Source: Dermacentor variabilis (Eukaryota > Arthropoda > Arachnida > Ixodida > Ixodidae). From it: DNA of 64,000 nucleotides. The translations under genes were made by a program, and so were the position numbers. Below are positions 63,323 through 64,000 of the stretch, piece after piece. The stretch's first letter is position 1. Every line of letters begins with the position of its first letter. The notes beneath the pieces were generated by a model, which worked only from the letters and a program-made list of their open reading frames with translations, searched no databases and had not been told where the DNA came from. The stretch spans positions 263,263,100-263,327,099 of the forward strand of contig NC_134569.1 in the NCBI RefSeq assembly GCF_050947875.1, read 5' to 3'.

Positions 63323-64000
63323 CCTGATTTCGCATCTAATTTCGCTCTTCAGTGTACTAGCCAGAAAATATATAATTTGGAAAATTTTTTTGAAATTTGT
63401 CCATGACTTTATTCAATATGAAGAATTTGTTCCAAGGACCTGTTAAGAAGTTATCTATAAAATACAGTGCAGTAGGCTATTTGTAAGACACTATTAAGAT
63501 GGATAGTCTATAGCCGAGCAGCCCGCGCAGCTAGGTCTAGTGCGAATAACTTCAATTTTGGGTAAACGCAAAATCATTTTAACAAGACTATCTGAAGGAT
63601 CTTTCAAGTTTACCTTTAAAGGCGGACGTAAAGCCTAAAGGATGGCGCCACATTTAGTGGCAGTTAGTGTAGCTCTCGTTGCCCTAAACTTCCAATATCC
63701 CTGCTGCAACTGATTTATGGCTACTTTGCTTCTTTTAGGTTAGTTCTCACAACTGTACAGTTCCTACATATAACAAACAGCTCAAACTCTGTGCAGCAGT
63801 ACTACTTCAACAATTCCATTACATTGATTGCAGGTGCATTTAATTGTGCTTCAATAAAAAAATGCAGCTACTTTATTTCTTAACCAAGCAGCACAACTTT
63901 CAGAAGCTCCAAGCCCACCTCACAAAACAGACGCTAAATCGATACATTAGAACATCTTAGCCATACAAATTATTCCTTCAAAACTTTTTTCTTCCTTTAT
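63323..64000. other. Unassigned DNA
   Basis: Nothing recognised up to the window end. Confidence 0.5.

Noticed and set aside
62538..63446. 302-codon protein gene
   Set aside because: It runs across an inverted repeat and low-complexity ends, contains no family motif and has no supporting context.

Overview
Organism and general character. The window is eukaryotic and most likely from an arthropod, best guess a hard (ixodid) tick. It holds no convincing host gene. It holds copies of many transposable element classes: non-LTR retrotransposons of at least four kinds, Ty3/Gypsy LTR elements, Penelope-like elements (PLEs), a tRNA-derived SINE present five times, and a non-autonomous DNA transposon present twice. 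The tick call rests on the SINE, which resembles the tRNA-derived SINE described from ixodid ticks (Ruka), and on the RTE/PLE/Gypsy mixture. It is inference, not a database result. Nearly all element genes carry stops or frameshifts, so this is an old, repeatedly nested graveyard. || Layout. 1-3112: 5'-cut LINE of the Jockey/CR1 group, inserted into a Gypsy element that resumes at 3113 and ends in an LTR at about 5361. 5548-7382: foldback of a PLE-type end, (TTTA)n, unassigned DNA. 7383-14690: minus-strand PLE carrying a SINE (12-bp TSD) and a full-length 5.6-kb RNase H-bearing LINE (8222-13803, 11-bp TSD). 14700-17360: unassigned. 17363-19400: SINE copies and a PLE endonuclease remnant. 19838-19939: 102-bp near-perfect palindrome. 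20540-30369: large inverted duplication with about 3.8-kb arms, each carrying a 1.35-kb foldback unit, a 1080-bp TIR element and RTE LINE sequence; the 2.2-kb spacer holds the 5' half of the RTE copy. 30370-33470: microsatellite, GC-rich repeat, SINE, 62-bp tandem repeat. 33478-37060: L1/Tx1-type LINE without a visible endonuclease. 37202-40407: nearly intact RTE LINE whose 5' end is a tRNA-like sequence, bounded by 14-bp TSDs. 40408-43522: unassigned. 43523-48724: complete but decayed minus-strand Gypsy with two LTRs. 48752-49051: probable solo LTR inside (TA)n. 49094-58877: two inverted PLE copies flanking a minus-strand Gypsy (50076-57110), which is itself broken by a 5'-truncated LINE with 12-bp TSDs. 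58920-64000: unassigned DNA with a further PLE endonuclease, a SINE, (TA)n and another PLE-type inverted repeat. || How the parts relate. There is no operon or pathway. The relations are of nesting: target-site duplications and rejoinable reading frames give relative ages. PLE sequence recurs as host for later insertions, and three of five SINE copies lie in or directly at the 3' end of a PLE endonuclease region.
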